From the NCBI GenBank assembly GCA_964500415.1, contig CAZCOB010000005.1:18705-82704 (forward strand): a stretch of DNA of 64,000 nt. Reading direction: 5' to 3'. This DNA comes from JAFGPF01 sp964500415. Lineage in GTDB: Bacteria > Chloroflexota > Dehalococcoidia > Dehalococcoidales > RBG-16-60-22. How positions within the stretch are numbered: the first letter of the stretch is position 1; every line of letters starts with the position of its first letter. Below, piece after piece: positions 37,815 to 47,338 of the stretch. A program made the translations under genes and the position numbers. Below the pieces are notes generated by a model. It was not told the origin of the DNA, made no database searches, and saw only the letters and a program-made list of their open reading frames with translations.

Positions 37815-39131
37815 ATGACCAAACCAATTGTCGCTATCGCCGGCCGACCCAATGCCGGCAAGTCCACTTTCCTCAACCGGGTGGTGGGCAAGCCCTTGGC
37901 TATCATCGAAGATATACCGGGGACAACCCGCGACCGTAATATGGCTGATGTCACCTGGCAGGGAGTCGAATTTACCCTCGTCGATACCGGCGGACTGGAA
38001 ATAGAACCCGATGATACTACCATTGCCCAGGGTATCAGGGTACAGATAGAGACAGCCATCAGCGACGCCGACGTTATCATCGATATGGTTGACGTTAAAG
38101 ACGGCCTGACGCGGTCCGACTTCGAGATTGCCGATATGCTCCGCCGGGCCAACAAACCAGTACTCATCGCCGTCAATAAAGCGGACAACGAACAGATGGA
38201 AATGGAAGCCCTGGAGTTTTACGAGCTGGGGCTGGGGGAACCCATAGCCATCAGCACGCATCACGGCCGGGGCGTTGCCGAGCTGCTGGACAGGATAGTC
38301 TCACTGCTGCCGCCACAACCACCCGCCGAGACCGAAATAGAAGCCATCAGGGTGGCGATAGTCGGGCGACCCAACGTGGGCAAGTCGATGCTGCTGAACG
38401 CCCTGGCAGGCGATAAGCGGGCGATTGTCGATGATAAACCGGGAACCACCCGCGATGCCGTCGATACGCTGTTTGACTTTAACGGCCAAAATGTGCTACT
38501 TATTGATACGGCCGGCGTGAGACGACGCGGAAGGGTGAAAGCCGGGGTGGAACGCTACAGCGTTATCCGGACCATGAGAGCGATCGACCGGGCCGACGTC
38601 GTCCTGCTGGTTCTTGATGCCACCGAAGCGGCAACCACCCAGGACACGCACATCGCCGGTTATATACAGGAAGCCGCCAAGGGCATTATAATTATCGTTA
38701 ATAAGTGGGACCTGATTGAAAATAAAGACATAGCCGGGTGGAATAAGTATATCAAGAGCCAGCTGAAATTTGCCTCTTACGCTACAATATTATATACTTC
38801 GGCTAAGTCAGGACAGGGAGTTGAGAAAATTATGCCTCAGGTCAGCCAGGTCTACCGGGAGAGGCTAAAAAGGTTACCTACCTCAAAAGTAAATAGCGTC
38901 ATCCAGCAGGCGATTGCTTCCCATAACCTGCCAAGAATCAAGAACAAGCAACTCAAGGTGTTTTACGCCACCCAGGCGGAAGTCAATCCGCCGACTTTCG
39001 TTTTCTTTACCAACGACACCAGATTAATCCACTTCTCCTACCGCCGTTTCCTAGAGAATAAACTACGCGAGGCATTCGGCTTTGACGGTACGCCGCTCCG
39101 CCTGATTTTCAAGACGAGAGGTGAGGAATGA
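37815..39131 (+). CDS. der: Ribosome biogenesis GTPase Der
   Basis: The 438-residue protein has two G domains and a C-terminal KH-like domain. Both P-loops are intact: GRPNAGKS (near residue 9) and GRPNVGKS (near 182), with DTGG and DTAG switch motifs and NKAD and NKWD specificity motifs. It helps assemble the 50S subunit. The ATG at 37815 gives the canonical MTKPIVAIAGRPN start; an in-frame TTG nine codons earlier would add unconserved residues. It overlaps plsY by four bases. Confidence 0.95.
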   Translation: MTKPIVAIAGRPNAGKSTFLNRVVGKPLAIIEDIPGTTRDRNMADVTWQGVEFTLVDTGGLEIEPDDTTIAQGIRVQIETAISDADVIIDMVDVKDGLTRSDFEIADMLRRANKPVLIAVNKADNEQMEMEALEFYELGLGEPIAISTHHGRGVAELLDRIVSLLPPQPPAETEIEAIRVAIVGRPNVGKSMLLNALAGDKRAIVDDKPGTTRDAVDTLFDFNGQNVLLIDTAGVRRRGRVKAGVERYSVIRTMRAIDRADVVLLVLDATEAATTQDTHIAGYIQEAAKGIIIIVNKWDLIENKDIAGWNKYIKSQLKFASYATILYTSAKSGQGVEKIMPQVSQVYRERLKRLPTSKVNSVIQQAIASHNLPRIKNKQLKVFYATQAEVNPPTFVFFTNDTRLIHFSYRRFLENKLREAFGFDGTPLRLIFKTRGEE

Positions 39132-39826
39132 CAGCCGGTCTGTACGTTGCCGTCGCAGTGATTGGCTATCTTATCGGGTCCATACCCTTCGGCCTGTTGA
39201 TAGCCCGCGTGTTCGCCAAAAAGGATGTCAGGGAGGTCGGCAGCGGCAAGATAGGCATGACCAACGTGATGCGGGCGGCGGGGAAAAAAGCGGCGGCACT
39301 TTCACTCCTTCTCGATTTGGGCAAAGGAGCACTAGCAGTCACCCTGGCCGGAATAATATTCAGCGGTTACAGTAACGGTTCAACCGGAGGTTTTACCTGG
39401 CTGGAGAGCGCCAAGGTGCTAGCGGCTCTAGCGGCGATTGCCGGGCACAGCTGGTCCGTGTTTCTCAAGTTCAAAGGGGGTCGGGGAGTGGCCACTTTTA
39501 TCGGTGGGCTGATGGCTTTATACTGGCCGGCGGGGGTGGTCGGCGGAATACTTATAATCGGCATCGGTTTCAGGACCAGATACATGTCGCTCGGCTCCAT
39601 TATCGGGTCCGTTACCGCCTTTATCATGCTAACGACATTAAACCTTTTGAGAATAGATTTCTTGAAACCCTATCCCCCGATTGAATACGTCACGTATGCC
39701 ATGATATGCGCCGTATTTATCTACGTGATGCACCGTGATAATATCATAAGGCTGGTATCCGGCACCGAACGCAAAATCGGCGATAATGTAAAGGCCGAGA
39801 CTTCACCCTCATCCAACAAATCCTGA
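39128..39826 (+). CDS. plsY: Glycerol-3-phosphate acyltransferase PlsY
   Basis: The 232-residue membrane enzyme transfers acyl groups from acyl phosphate to glycerol 3-phosphate in phospholipid synthesis. PlsY motifs are GSIPFGLLIAR, the GSGKIGMTNVMRAAG loop, LKFKGGRGVATF and a C-terminal hydrophobic bundle. Length and five-segment hydrophobicity are normal. It shares a four-base overlap with der and precedes gpsA, which makes its substrate. Confidence 0.92.
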   Translation: MTAGLYVAVAVIGYLIGSIPFGLLIARVFAKKDVREVGSGKIGMTNVMRAAGKKAAALSLLLDLGKGALAVTLAGIIFSGYSNGSTGGFTWLESAKVLAALAAIAGHSWSVFLKFKGGRGVATFIGGLMALYWPAGVVGGILIIGIGFRTRYMSLGSIIGSVTAFIMLTTLNLLRIDFLKPYPPIEYVTYAMICAVFIYVMHRDNIIRLVSGTERKIGDNVKAETSPSSNKS

Positions 39827-39869
39827 GTAGTCGTTTTTAATCCACACCAAGAAATACAGGTTGTTTAGT

Positions 39870-40931
39870 ATGCAAAAGATTGCCGTTATCGGCACCACTA
39901 CCTGGGGAACAACGCTGGCGATACTGCTGGCCAATAAGGGCATCGAGGTCAGGCTGTGGGCACGTACAAAGCGGGAAGCTACCAGACTTAAGAAAAAAGG
40001 CCCCGACCCTGCCCGCTTCCCCGATGTCACGCTGCCGGAAAAGATAGTCATTACCAGCCAGATAGCCGAGGCGCTGGACGACGCGAGCGCCGTAATCCTG
40101 GCGGTGCCATCCGCAACGATGCGGCAGAATATTTCACAGGCAGCGAGTCACCTTCCCAGGTCGACCATAATTATAAGCGCCGCCAAGGGCCTTGAGATAG
40201 GCAGCAACAAACGCATGTCGGAGGTCATCTCCGAAGAGATTAACCCCCGATTTGCAGCCAATATCTGCGTCCTTTCCGGCCCCAACCTGGCCCGGGAAAT
40301 CATGCAAAATCACCCGGCTGCCGCCGTGGTAGCCGCCGAAAACAGGGACACGGTTAAAAGGGCACAAAGATTGCTGACATGTCCCAACTTCTGCGTCTTT
40401 ACGAATTCCGATATTATCGGGGTGGAACTGGGAGGCTCTTTAAAGAACATCATCGCGCTCGGCGCCGGCATAGCCGACGGGCTGGGTTACGGCGATAACG
40501 CCAAAGCTGCTTTCGTGACGCGAGGCCTGACCGAGATAACCGCCCTGGGCATGGCGCTGGGAGCAAACCCCCTTACCTTCTCCGGGCTGGCCGGTCTGGG
40601 AGACGTTATCGCCACCTGCGCCAGTCCACTGAGCCGTAACCATTACGTGGGCACCGAACTGGCCAAGGGACGCCCGCTGGCGGAAATCCTGGAATCGATG
40701 ACCGAGGTAGCCGAGGGGGTGAATACCACACTGGCCGCGACGAACCTGGCCGAGCAGCTCGGACTGGAAATGCCGATTACGGAAAAGATATATCAGGTTC
40801 TCTATAAAGATGCCGACCCACGCCAGGCGGCGGTGGAGCTTATGGGAGGTAATGCCAAGCACGAGCTGGCCGGGCGCCGGTGGCGATTATTCTCACTCTT
40901 CCGGCGGAGTAAAAAGGCCTCTAACACGTAA
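39870..40931 (+). CDS. gpsA: Glycerol-3-phosphate dehydrogenase [NAD(P)+]
   Basis: The 353-residue protein makes sn-glycerol 3-phosphate for PlsY. The nucleotide-binding motif is GTTTWGTTLA, a degenerate form of GxGxxG with Thr in place of the second Gly, and the catalytic Lys sits in LGGSLKNIIALGAGIADGLG, with AFVTRGLTEI downstream. Everything else looks intact. The ATG at 39870 is preferred over the TTG at 39861. The pairing with plsY makes a phospholipid-precursor operon. Confidence 0.93.
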   Translation: MQKIAVIGTTTWGTTLAILLANKGIEVRLWARTKREATRLKKKGPDPARFPDVTLPEKIVITSQIAEALDDASAVILAVPSATMRQNISQAASHLPRSTIIISAAKGLEIGSNKRMSEVISEEINPRFAANICVLSGPNLAREIMQNHPAAAVVAAENRDTVKRAQRLLTCPNFCVFTNSDIIGVELGGSLKNIIALGAGIADGLGYGDNAKAAFVTRGLTEITALGMALGANPLTFSGLAGLGDVIATCASPLSRNHYVGTELAKGRPLAEILESMTEVAEGVNTTLAATNLAEQLGLEMPITEKIYQVLYKDADPRQAAVELMGGNAKHELAGRRWRLFSLFRRSKKASNT

Positions 40932-40957
40932 CGGCAACGGCACGAACCGGGTTCCTC

Positions 40958-42031
40958 TTATTTCGCCTTGCCCAGAGTCTTTGCCAGCTCTTCGAAAAGG
41001 CGGCGCTGCTCCTTGTTAAGCGATTCAGGCGTCACCACCTGCAGAATAACCAGCTGGTCGCCGCGGCCGCCGCCACGCAAGTGGGGAATCCCTTTATCTT
41101 TCAGCTTGAAAATCCTACCGTTCTGGCTGCCGGTGGGGATTTTAAGCTTACTCTCTCCGTAAAGGGTGGGAACTTCCACCTCGGTGCCGAGAGCCGCCTC
41201 AGCGAAATTAACGGGTAAATCGTAGAGAACGGCGTCATCCTCCCGGGTGAAGAACTCGTGCCTCGCTACCGAAATTTCCACATAGAGATTACCCGGCGAG
41301 CCGCCGCGGGAACCGGCATCACCTTCGCCGGTAAGCCTCATAGTGTTGCCATCGTCAACGCCGGCGGGCACCTTGACCGAGATATGCCGTTTCTGTTTCT
41401 GCAAGCCGGAACCTCTGCAATCCAGGCACGGCTCGGTAATCAGGGAGCCCTCGCCGTGACACTGTCCGCAAACAGAAGTATTAACGAACTGGCCGAAAAG
41501 GCTCCGCTGGACACGCCGCACCTGCCCGGTGCCGTTACACTCGGGGCAACGGGCGGGCTGACTACCGGGCTTAGCACGCGTGCCGTGACAGGTGTCACAC
41601 ACCTCGGTGCGGGTTATGCTGATTTCCTTTTCGCAGCCGAGGGCCGCCTCTTCGAAAGTTATCGAAATCCGGTAACGCAGGTCATTACCCCGCCGGGGCG
41701 CACGCCGGGTGGTCGTACCTGCGCCGCTGAAAAAGTTAAAAAAGCCTTCGAAGATATCGCCGTAGTCCCCGAAGTCGAACCCCTCAAAGCCCCTGCCGAA
41801 GATGCCCTCGGCACCGCTGTGACCGAAGCGGTCATAAGCAGCGCGTTTATTGGAGTCCGAGAGGACTTCATAAGCCTCATTGATTTCCTTGAACTTATCC
41901 GCCGCGTCGCCATCGCGATTCCGGTCCGGGTGATACTGGAAGGCCAGCTTACGAAAGGCTTTCCTTATTTCCTCATTCGAGGCGTCGCGGGATACCCCGA
42001 GCACCTCATAGTAGTCACGCTTTACTGCCAT
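40958..42031 (-). CDS. dnaJ: Chaperone DnaJ
   Basis: The 357-residue co-chaperone has the J domain (DYYEVLGVSRDAS and HPDRN, the HPD motif), a Gly/Phe-rich linker (FGHSGAEGIFGRGFEGFDFGD), four CxxCxGxG-type zinc motifs (CDTCHGTRAKPG, CPECNGTGQ, CGQCHGEGS, CLDCRGSGL) and the C-terminal client domain. It stimulates DnaK. No dnaK or grpE gene is near. It converges on gpsA with 26 bases between stops. Confidence 0.95.
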   Translation of the reverse strand: MAVKRDYYEVLGVSRDASNEEIRKAFRKLAFQYHPDRNRDGDAADKFKEINEAYEVLSDSNKRAAYDRFGHSGAEGIFGRGFEGFDFGDYGDIFEGFFNFFSGAGTTTRRAPRRGNDLRYRISITFEEAALGCEKEISITRTEVCDTCHGTRAKPGSQPARCPECNGTGQVRRVQRSLFGQFVNTSVCGQCHGEGSLITEPCLDCRGSGLQKQKRHISVKVPAGVDDGNTMRLTGEGDAGSRGGSPGNLYVEISVARHEFFTREDDAVLYDLPVNFAEAALGTEVEVPTLYGESKLKIPTGSQNGRIFKLKDKGIPHLRGGGRGDQLVILQVVTPESLNKEQRRLFEELAKTLGKAK

Positions 42032-42186
42032 ACAATCAGTCCTGTCCGGCTAACCCGATTTATATATCCTTAGAAAGTCCTGCGGAAAGCACACTTTCAA
42101 TCCTATGATACAAGCGGGGTCAAATGCTTGTCAATAAAGCTAACCCCGAAAAAAGAAAGACACGAAAAGTGGACGAGCGCCGGTGT

Positions 42187-42627
42187 TCAGTCGGCGGGGG
42201 ATAAATCATCGGGGCGACGCTCCGCTACTTCATCGAGATAGCCCTGTAAAATAATCGCGGCGGCCGCGGCATCGTACCTGATATTTCGCCTGGGCTTCCC
42301 GACCCCCTGCACAAGCTCCCTGGCGGACCTCGTCGTCAAGCGCTCGTCGCGGTATTCTACAGGAATATCGATATAACGACCCAATGCCGTTACGAAAGAA
42401 ATGGTCTTTCCCGCCTGTTCACCCATGGTGCCATCCATATTTAACGGCAAACCAATAATTATCCGCCCGACACCATGCTGGCGAATAATACCGACAATTT
42501 TTTCGACAGCCGCCAACTCATCATACCTATTGACAATAGCCAGCGGACTGGCCAGGATACCGAGGGGGTCGCTGAGGGCTACCCCGACACGGATATCGCC
42601 AACATCAAGACCCAGGATACGCGTTAT
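42187..42627 (-). CDS. ruvX: Holliday junction resolvase-like RuvX (YqgF), apparent AUA start
   Basis: The 146-residue protein is the YqgF RNase H-like nuclease, implicated in 16S rRNA end processing and recombination. The in-frame reading from ATA at 42627 gives MTRILGLDVGDIRVGVALSD, the standard YqgF N-terminus with the first catalytic Asp; GGAGG at 42637-42633 sits 5 bases upstream. No ATG, GTG or TTG occurs in frame between a TGA a few codons upstream and residue 37. Other motifs include VGRIIIGLPLNMDG and RDERLTTRSA. A call from the downstream TTG would lose the active-site Asp. It follows alaS after 13 bases. Confidence 0.8.
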   Translation of the reverse strand: MTRILGLDVGDIRVGVALSDPLGILASPLAIVNRYDELAAVEKIVGIIRQHGVGRIIIGLPLNMDGTMGEQAGKTISFVTALGRYIDIPVEYRDERLTTRSARELVQGVGKPRRNIRYDAAAAAIILQGYLDEVAERRPDDLSPAD

Positions 42628-42640
42628 GTCAACCTCCGCA

Positions 42641-45253
42641 CTATATCAGGTCCTTCACCAGGCGCAGGGCTTCGTCCAGCTTGTTTTTATCCCGACCGCC
42701 CGCCTGGGCGAAGTTCGCCCTGCCGCCGCCCCCGCCACCCGTTACCTGCGAGACTTTCTTAATGATATCCCCGGCATTGTAGCCCTTTTCCACGAGGTCG
42801 GGGGTTACGGCGGCGATAAAGACCGGACGGCCACCGCTGACAGCGCCCATAACGACGATGACACTTTTTACCTTATCCCGGATAAAGTCGGCCATCTCGC
42901 GCAGAACCTGCTGGTTGCCGGTCGATACCCTGGCCGAAAGCACATTTACGCCCCTGACTGATTCTACCCTACCCACCAGGGACTCGGCCTCTTTTCTGGC
43001 GAGCTCCCTCTCGATGGACAGGGCCAGCTTGCGCTCCTTTTCTAACTCGGCGACCAGTCCCGCAACCTTATCCGGGACTTCCTCCGGCGAGGCCTCCAGG
43101 GTTTTGGCGACGGTCTCCAGGCCGGATAAACGCCGGTCAATATATGATTCGGCCTCACGGCCGGTGACGGCCTCGATGCGGCGCAGTCCGGCGCCGATGC
43201 TGCCCTCGCTGATAATGTGGAAGTAGCCGATTTCTCCGGTTCCGGCGACATGGGTGCCGCCGCAAAGCTCGGCGCTTACTACAGGTTCGCCGATTTTCAT
43301 CACGCGGACGACATCCCCGTACTTCTCGTCGAACAGGGCAATGGCCCCCTCCGCGACAGCTTTCTTATAATCGGTTTCCTCGTCGTAAACCTTCAGGTTC
43401 CGGCGGATTTTCTCGTTGACGATGCGCTGCACGGCTTTGATTTCTTCCGGCGTCATGGCCGCCAGGTGGGAAAAGTCAAACCTGAGGCGTTCCGGGGCTA
43501 CCAGCGAGCCCCTTTGCTGAATGTGCTCGCCGAGCACCTGCCGGAGGGCCGACTGAAGGAGGTGGGTGGCCGTATGGTTGCGGGCGATGTCCATACGCCG
43601 CTCGATATCCACCACCGCCGTTACCTCTTCCTCGACGGATAAAGTCCCTTCGGTGACTTTGCCCTGGTGCAGGGCGACATCGGGCTGGACACGGACGGTA
43701 TCGATGACAGTAAACTTTCCGTCCTTTCCGACTATTTCGCCGGTATCGCCGACCTGTCCGCCCATCTCGGCATAGAAGGGGCTGGTATCAATCACCAGGC
43801 CGGCCACCTGCCCTGTTTCTATCGTATCGGTCTCTTTACCGTTGCTAATGAGCCTGACTATTCTGGCCGGCTGTTCCAGGGTATGATAGCCGACGAACTC
43901 CGTGCCTTCGACATCGAGCTTCGTCAGACCGGCGCCACCTGCGTCAATATCGAACTTGTGGCTGGCGCGGGCCCTCTCCCGCTGCTTCTCCATCTCCTTC
44001 TCGAAGCCAGTCATGTCCACCGTAAAGCCGGACTTTTCCACGATTTCTTTCGTCAATTCCACGGGGAACCCGTAGGTATCGTAGAGTCGGAAGGCATCTT
44101 CGCCGGAGATTTGTTTGGCTTTTTTCGTGGCTGTTTTGGACAGCACATTATCGATAATTTCAAGTCCGGTACTGAGGGTTTCATCAAACCTTGCTTCTTC
44201 CTGCTGAATCACCTTCTTAATAAAATCGCCCCGCTGCTTTAGCTCGGGATAGACAGCGCTCATCTGTTTGACGGTTGTCTCAGCCAGCGTGGACAGGAAC
44301 GGCCTGTCCAGTCCCAGGCGTCTCCCGAAGAGCGCTGCCCGCCTCAAGAGCCGCCGCAGCACGTACCCCCGCCCGTCATTGCCGGGGATAACGCCGTCGG
44401 CGATAAGAAAGGCCATGGCACGACTGTGCTCGGCAACCACCCGCATGGCATTATCATCATCGGGATTGCTGCCGTATTTTTTACCAGTCAGCTTCGACAC
44501 TTTGTCCAGGAGCGGGGTAAACAGGTCGGTCTCATAGACAGAGGACTTTCCCGCCATAACCGCCGAAAGTCTTTCCAATCCCATGCCGGTATCGATATTC
44601 GGTTTCGGCAGCGGGGTGCGGTTACCCGCCTCGTCCTGGTTGTACTGGGTAAAGACCAGGTTCCATAGCTCGGTAAAGCGCCCGCACTCGCAGTTCGGTC
44701 GGCAGTCGGGTTTACCGCAACCCTTCTCCGGCCCGAAGTCGTAATGAATCTCGGAGCAGGGGCCGCAGGGGCCGGAACTACCCGCCGGACCCCAGAAGTT
44801 ATCCTCCTCGCCGAACCTCACTATCTTTTCCTCGGGGATGCCTATTTCCCGCCAGTATTTAAACGCCTCGTCGTCATCGAGGTAAATGGTAATCCATAGT
44901 TTATCGGGCGGTATTTTCATGCGTTCGGTGACGAACTCCCACCCCCAGGCGATAGCCTCTTTTTTAAAGTAGTCGCCGACGCTGAAATTGCCCAGCATCT
45001 CGAAGAAGGTCAGGTGGGTGGCATCTCCGACCGATTCGATATCGGTGGTGCGGAAGCACTTCTGGCAGGAAGCCAGGCGAAGGGCGGGGGGCTTCTGCTC
45101 ACCGGTGAAATACGGCTTGACCTGCACCATACCGGCGTTGGTTAGCAGCAGGGTGGGGTCGCCTTTGGGCACGAGGGAAGAGCCGGGGATGACCTTATGC
45201 CCCTTATCCTCGAAGAATTTTAAAAACGCCGTACGCAGTTCGTCACTATTCAC
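42641..45253 (-). CDS. alaS: Alanyl-tRNA synthetase
   Basis: The 870-residue enzyme charges tRNA-Ala. The catalytic core has RLASCQKCFRTTDIESVG and GRGYVLRRLLRRA, the editing domain HxxxH in RNHTATHLLQSALRQVLG and the CGGTH of AELCGGTHVAGTGEIG, and the C-terminal oligomerisation region contains GGGGGRANFAQAGG. It is the standard full-length form. GTG at 45253 with GGAG eight bases upstream is the start. ruvX lies 13 bases downstream, so the two form an operon. Confidence 0.97.
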   Translation of the reverse strand: MNSDELRTAFLKFFEDKGHKVIPGSSLVPKGDPTLLLTNAGMVQVKPYFTGEQKPPALRLASCQKCFRTTDIESVGDATHLTFFEMLGNFSVGDYFKKEAIAWGWEFVTERMKIPPDKLWITIYLDDDEAFKYWREIGIPEEKIVRFGEEDNFWGPAGSSGPCGPCSEIHYDFGPEKGCGKPDCRPNCECGRFTELWNLVFTQYNQDEAGNRTPLPKPNIDTGMGLERLSAVMAGKSSVYETDLFTPLLDKVSKLTGKKYGSNPDDDNAMRVVAEHSRAMAFLIADGVIPGNDGRGYVLRRLLRRAALFGRRLGLDRPFLSTLAETTVKQMSAVYPELKQRGDFIKKVIQQEEARFDETLSTGLEIIDNVLSKTATKKAKQISGEDAFRLYDTYGFPVELTKEIVEKSGFTVDMTGFEKEMEKQRERARASHKFDIDAGGAGLTKLDVEGTEFVGYHTLEQPARIVRLISNGKETDTIETGQVAGLVIDTSPFYAEMGGQVGDTGEIVGKDGKFTVIDTVRVQPDVALHQGKVTEGTLSVEEEVTAVVDIERRMDIARNHTATHLLQSALRQVLGEHIQQRGSLVAPERLRFDFSHLAAMTPEEIKAVQRIVNEKIRRNLKVYDEETDYKKAVAEGAIALFDEKYGDVVRVMKIGEPVVSAELCGGTHVAGTGEIGYFHIISEGSIGAGLRRIEAVTGREAESYIDRRLSGLETVAKTLEASPEEVPDKVAGLVAELEKERKLALSIERELARKEAESLVGRVESVRGVNVLSARVSTGNQQVLREMADFIRDKVKSVIVVMGAVSGGRPVFIAAVTPDLVEKGYNAGDIIKKVSQVTGGGGGGRANFAQAGGRDKNKLDEALRLVKDLI

Positions 45254-45349
45254 AAAATCGCTCCAAAGAAAAATTGTAATATACTTACCGTAATTTTAAG
45301 TTCAAGAGGTACTGGCTGTCAACGATGGGGCATTTATCTACCTCATTCA

Positions 45350-45437
45350 TCAAGGGAGAGGGTTTCTACTCCGGGATAAGCAGTTAATCACACCGGGCGG
45401 TTTGGGTGAGAAAAGATATCAAAGCAGGGATGGGGCG
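45350..45437 (+). repeat. Interspersed core repeat between alaS and galU
   Basis: A plus-strand copy (CTCCGGGATAAGCAGTTAATC...GAAAAGATATCAAAGC) follows a half hairpin GGGAGAGGG at 45355-45363. It is one of the more diverged copies and fills half of the 199-base gap 45254-45452. Confidence 0.5.
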
Positions 45438-45452
45438 GCAGGAATAAATCAG

Positions 45453-46316
45453 CTATCCAAGCAGCTTTTTCAGGTATTCCCTTAGCTCCGGGCCGATATC
45501 ATCACGCTTCAGGGCATAAGCGACGTTAGTCTTCAGCCAGTCCAGCGGCGTACCGGGAGCATGCCATACCCCGTCGATTTCACAGGCATAGAGCTTCTGC
45601 TGTTTCAGCAGCAACTGCATGGCATCGGTCACCTGAATCTCTTGCCCCTGTCCCGGCGGTGTTATGGCCAGGACATCAAATATCTGAGGCATGAAGATAT
45701 ACCGGCCTACCACCGCCAGATTGGACGGCGACTGCGCGAGCGGCGGTTTCTCAACGAGGCTCAATACCTCGGATATACTTTCGGTAATCTGCCTCGGCTC
45801 GATGACGCCAAATCGAGAGATGTCCGACTCGGGAACACGCCCCACCGCTACTACGCCGGCCTGATACTTATCGTAAACCGCCAGCATCTGCTTGAGGGCA
45901 GGCACCTTACTATCGTAGAGGTCATCCGGCAGGATTACGGCAAAAGGCTCATCGCCGACGGCACCCCTGGCGGTCAGGACGGCGTGCCCCAACCCGAGCT
46001 GCTCTTTCTGGCGGACATAGCAGATATCCGCCATTCTGGACAGCTCCTGCACCTGCCTCAGCCTTTCGCGGTTCCCCTTCTGTTCCAGAAAGTGTTCCAG
46101 CTCAATACTGCGGTCGAAATAGTCTTCCATAGACGACTTACCCCGAGCCGTCACGATAATAATATGCTCAATACCGGAATCAAGCGCTTCTTCTACCGCA
46201 TATTGAATTAACGGCTTGTCTACCAAGGGCAGCATTTCCTTGGGTATCGACCGCGTTATCGGCAGGAACCTTGTACCCCACCCCGCCGCAATAATAACCG
46301 CTTTACGGACTTTCAT
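45453..46316 (-). CDS. galU: UTP-glucose-1-phosphate uridylyltransferase
   Basis: The 287-residue enzyme makes UDP-glucose from UTP and glucose 1-phosphate. The nucleotidyltransferase signature AAGWGTRFLPITRSIPKEML and VDKPLIQYAVEEA are intact, followed by PDDLYDSKV and the RYIFMPQIF domain. UDP-glucose supports glycan and envelope synthesis. The start overlaps the stop of the ROK gene by four bases, consistent with one operon making glucose phosphates and UDP-glucose. Confidence 0.95.
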   Translation of the reverse strand: MKVRKAVIIAAGWGTRFLPITRSIPKEMLPLVDKPLIQYAVEEALDSGIEHIIIVTARGKSSMEDYFDRSIELEHFLEQKGNRERLRQVQELSRMADICYVRQKEQLGLGHAVLTARGAVGDEPFAVILPDDLYDSKVPALKQMLAVYDKYQAGVVAVGRVPESDISRFGVIEPRQITESISEVLSLVEKPPLAQSPSNLAVVGRYIFMPQIFDVLAITPPGQGQEIQVTDAMQLLLKQQKLYACEIDGVWHAPGTPLDWLKTNVAYALKRDDIGPELREYLKKLLG

Positions 46317-47305
46317 GCCGTCCTCCTCTGCAATCGGTCGAGAGCGAAAGCCGCCGCGCCATAGACGCCCGCCTCGTTGCCGAGCTGCGCGGTAACAATA
46401 CGTACCGAACGGGAAGAAATCGAGAAAGCACGCTCCGCTACCAACTTTCTACCCGGCCCGATGAACAGTTCGCCGAGAGCTGCCATACTCCCGCCGAGAA
46501 CAATCATCTCCGGATTAAAAATATTGACCACATTTACCATGCCAACCCCCAGATAGTAACCGGCATGGGAGAGCACATCCAGAGCCAGCGGGTCGCCGTC
46601 CCTTGCAGCCTTACCGACCATTTCCGCGGTGATTTTCTCCGTCTTTCCCCCCACCATCCCCGAAAGAGAAGACTTCTCACCCCGACCAATGCGTCCGGCG
46701 GCGTCCCTCTCCACGGCACGACCGGAAGCGAGCATTTCCAGGCATCCGGTATTGCCGCAGCCACACCTGGGGCCATCATCATCAACGGTCATATGACCTA
46801 TCTCCGCGGCGGCACCGACAGCGCCAAGATAAAGCTCTCCGTTGGCGATAATGCCGCCGCCAACGCCGGTACCCAGTGTCAATAAAAAGAGATTGTTTAC
46901 TCCCCTCCCGGCGCCGGAACGGTGCTCCCCGAGGGCCGCCGCGCTGGCGTCATTAACCACGTAAGTGTCAACTCCGAACCTTTCCCTGATGATATCCGCC
47001 AGCGGGATATCGGTCCAGCCTGTCATATTGGGGGAAGGGGTTACCACCACACCACGGCCGGTGTCGATACCACCGGCGCAGGCGATGCCGATACCGCCCA
47101 GCTGGGAGGCTTTGATATTATTCTGCTCTAAAAGACTACCGATTGCCGAGCAGAGTCGCTCAATGACCGGCTCGGCACCTTCTTCAGCCATTGTCGGGCA
47201 GACGTCTTTAGCCTGCATTTGACCATCGGCAGAAAAAATGGCGGTCAATATCTTGGTACCGCCGATGTCTACAGCCAGTACCGGCGCGTTATGATGTCCT
47301 GTCAT
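46313..47305 (-). CDS. ROK-family glucokinase-like sugar kinase
   Basis: The 330-residue protein has the ASKHA fold of ROK proteins: LAVDIGGTKILTAIF (phosphate), GTGVGGGIIANGELYLG, EIGHMTVDD-type catalytic region and the zinc motif CGCGNTGCLE. With galU next to it, it probably phosphorylates glucose or another hexose. TTGACA (47342-47337) and TAAAGT (47320-47315) stand just before the ATG with a leader of only about two bases, and no ribosome-binding site; see the promoter note in findings. Length is normal. Confidence 0.85.
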   Translation of the reverse strand: MTGHHNAPVLAVDIGGTKILTAIFSADGQMQAKDVCPTMAEEGAEPVIERLCSAIGSLLEQNNIKASQLGGIGIACAGGIDTGRGVVVTPSPNMTGWTDIPLADIIRERFGVDTYVVNDASAAALGEHRSGAGRGVNNLFLLTLGTGVGGGIIANGELYLGAVGAAAEIGHMTVDDDGPRCGCGNTGCLEMLASGRAVERDAAGRIGRGEKSSLSGMVGGKTEKITAEMVGKAARDGDPLALDVLSHAGYYLGVGMVNVVNIFNPEMIVLGGSMAALGELFIGPGRKLVAERAFSISSRSVRIVTAQLGNEAGVYGAAAFALDRLQRRTA

Positions 47306-47338
47306 GTTATTAATACTTTATATGATTTCACCGATTTG

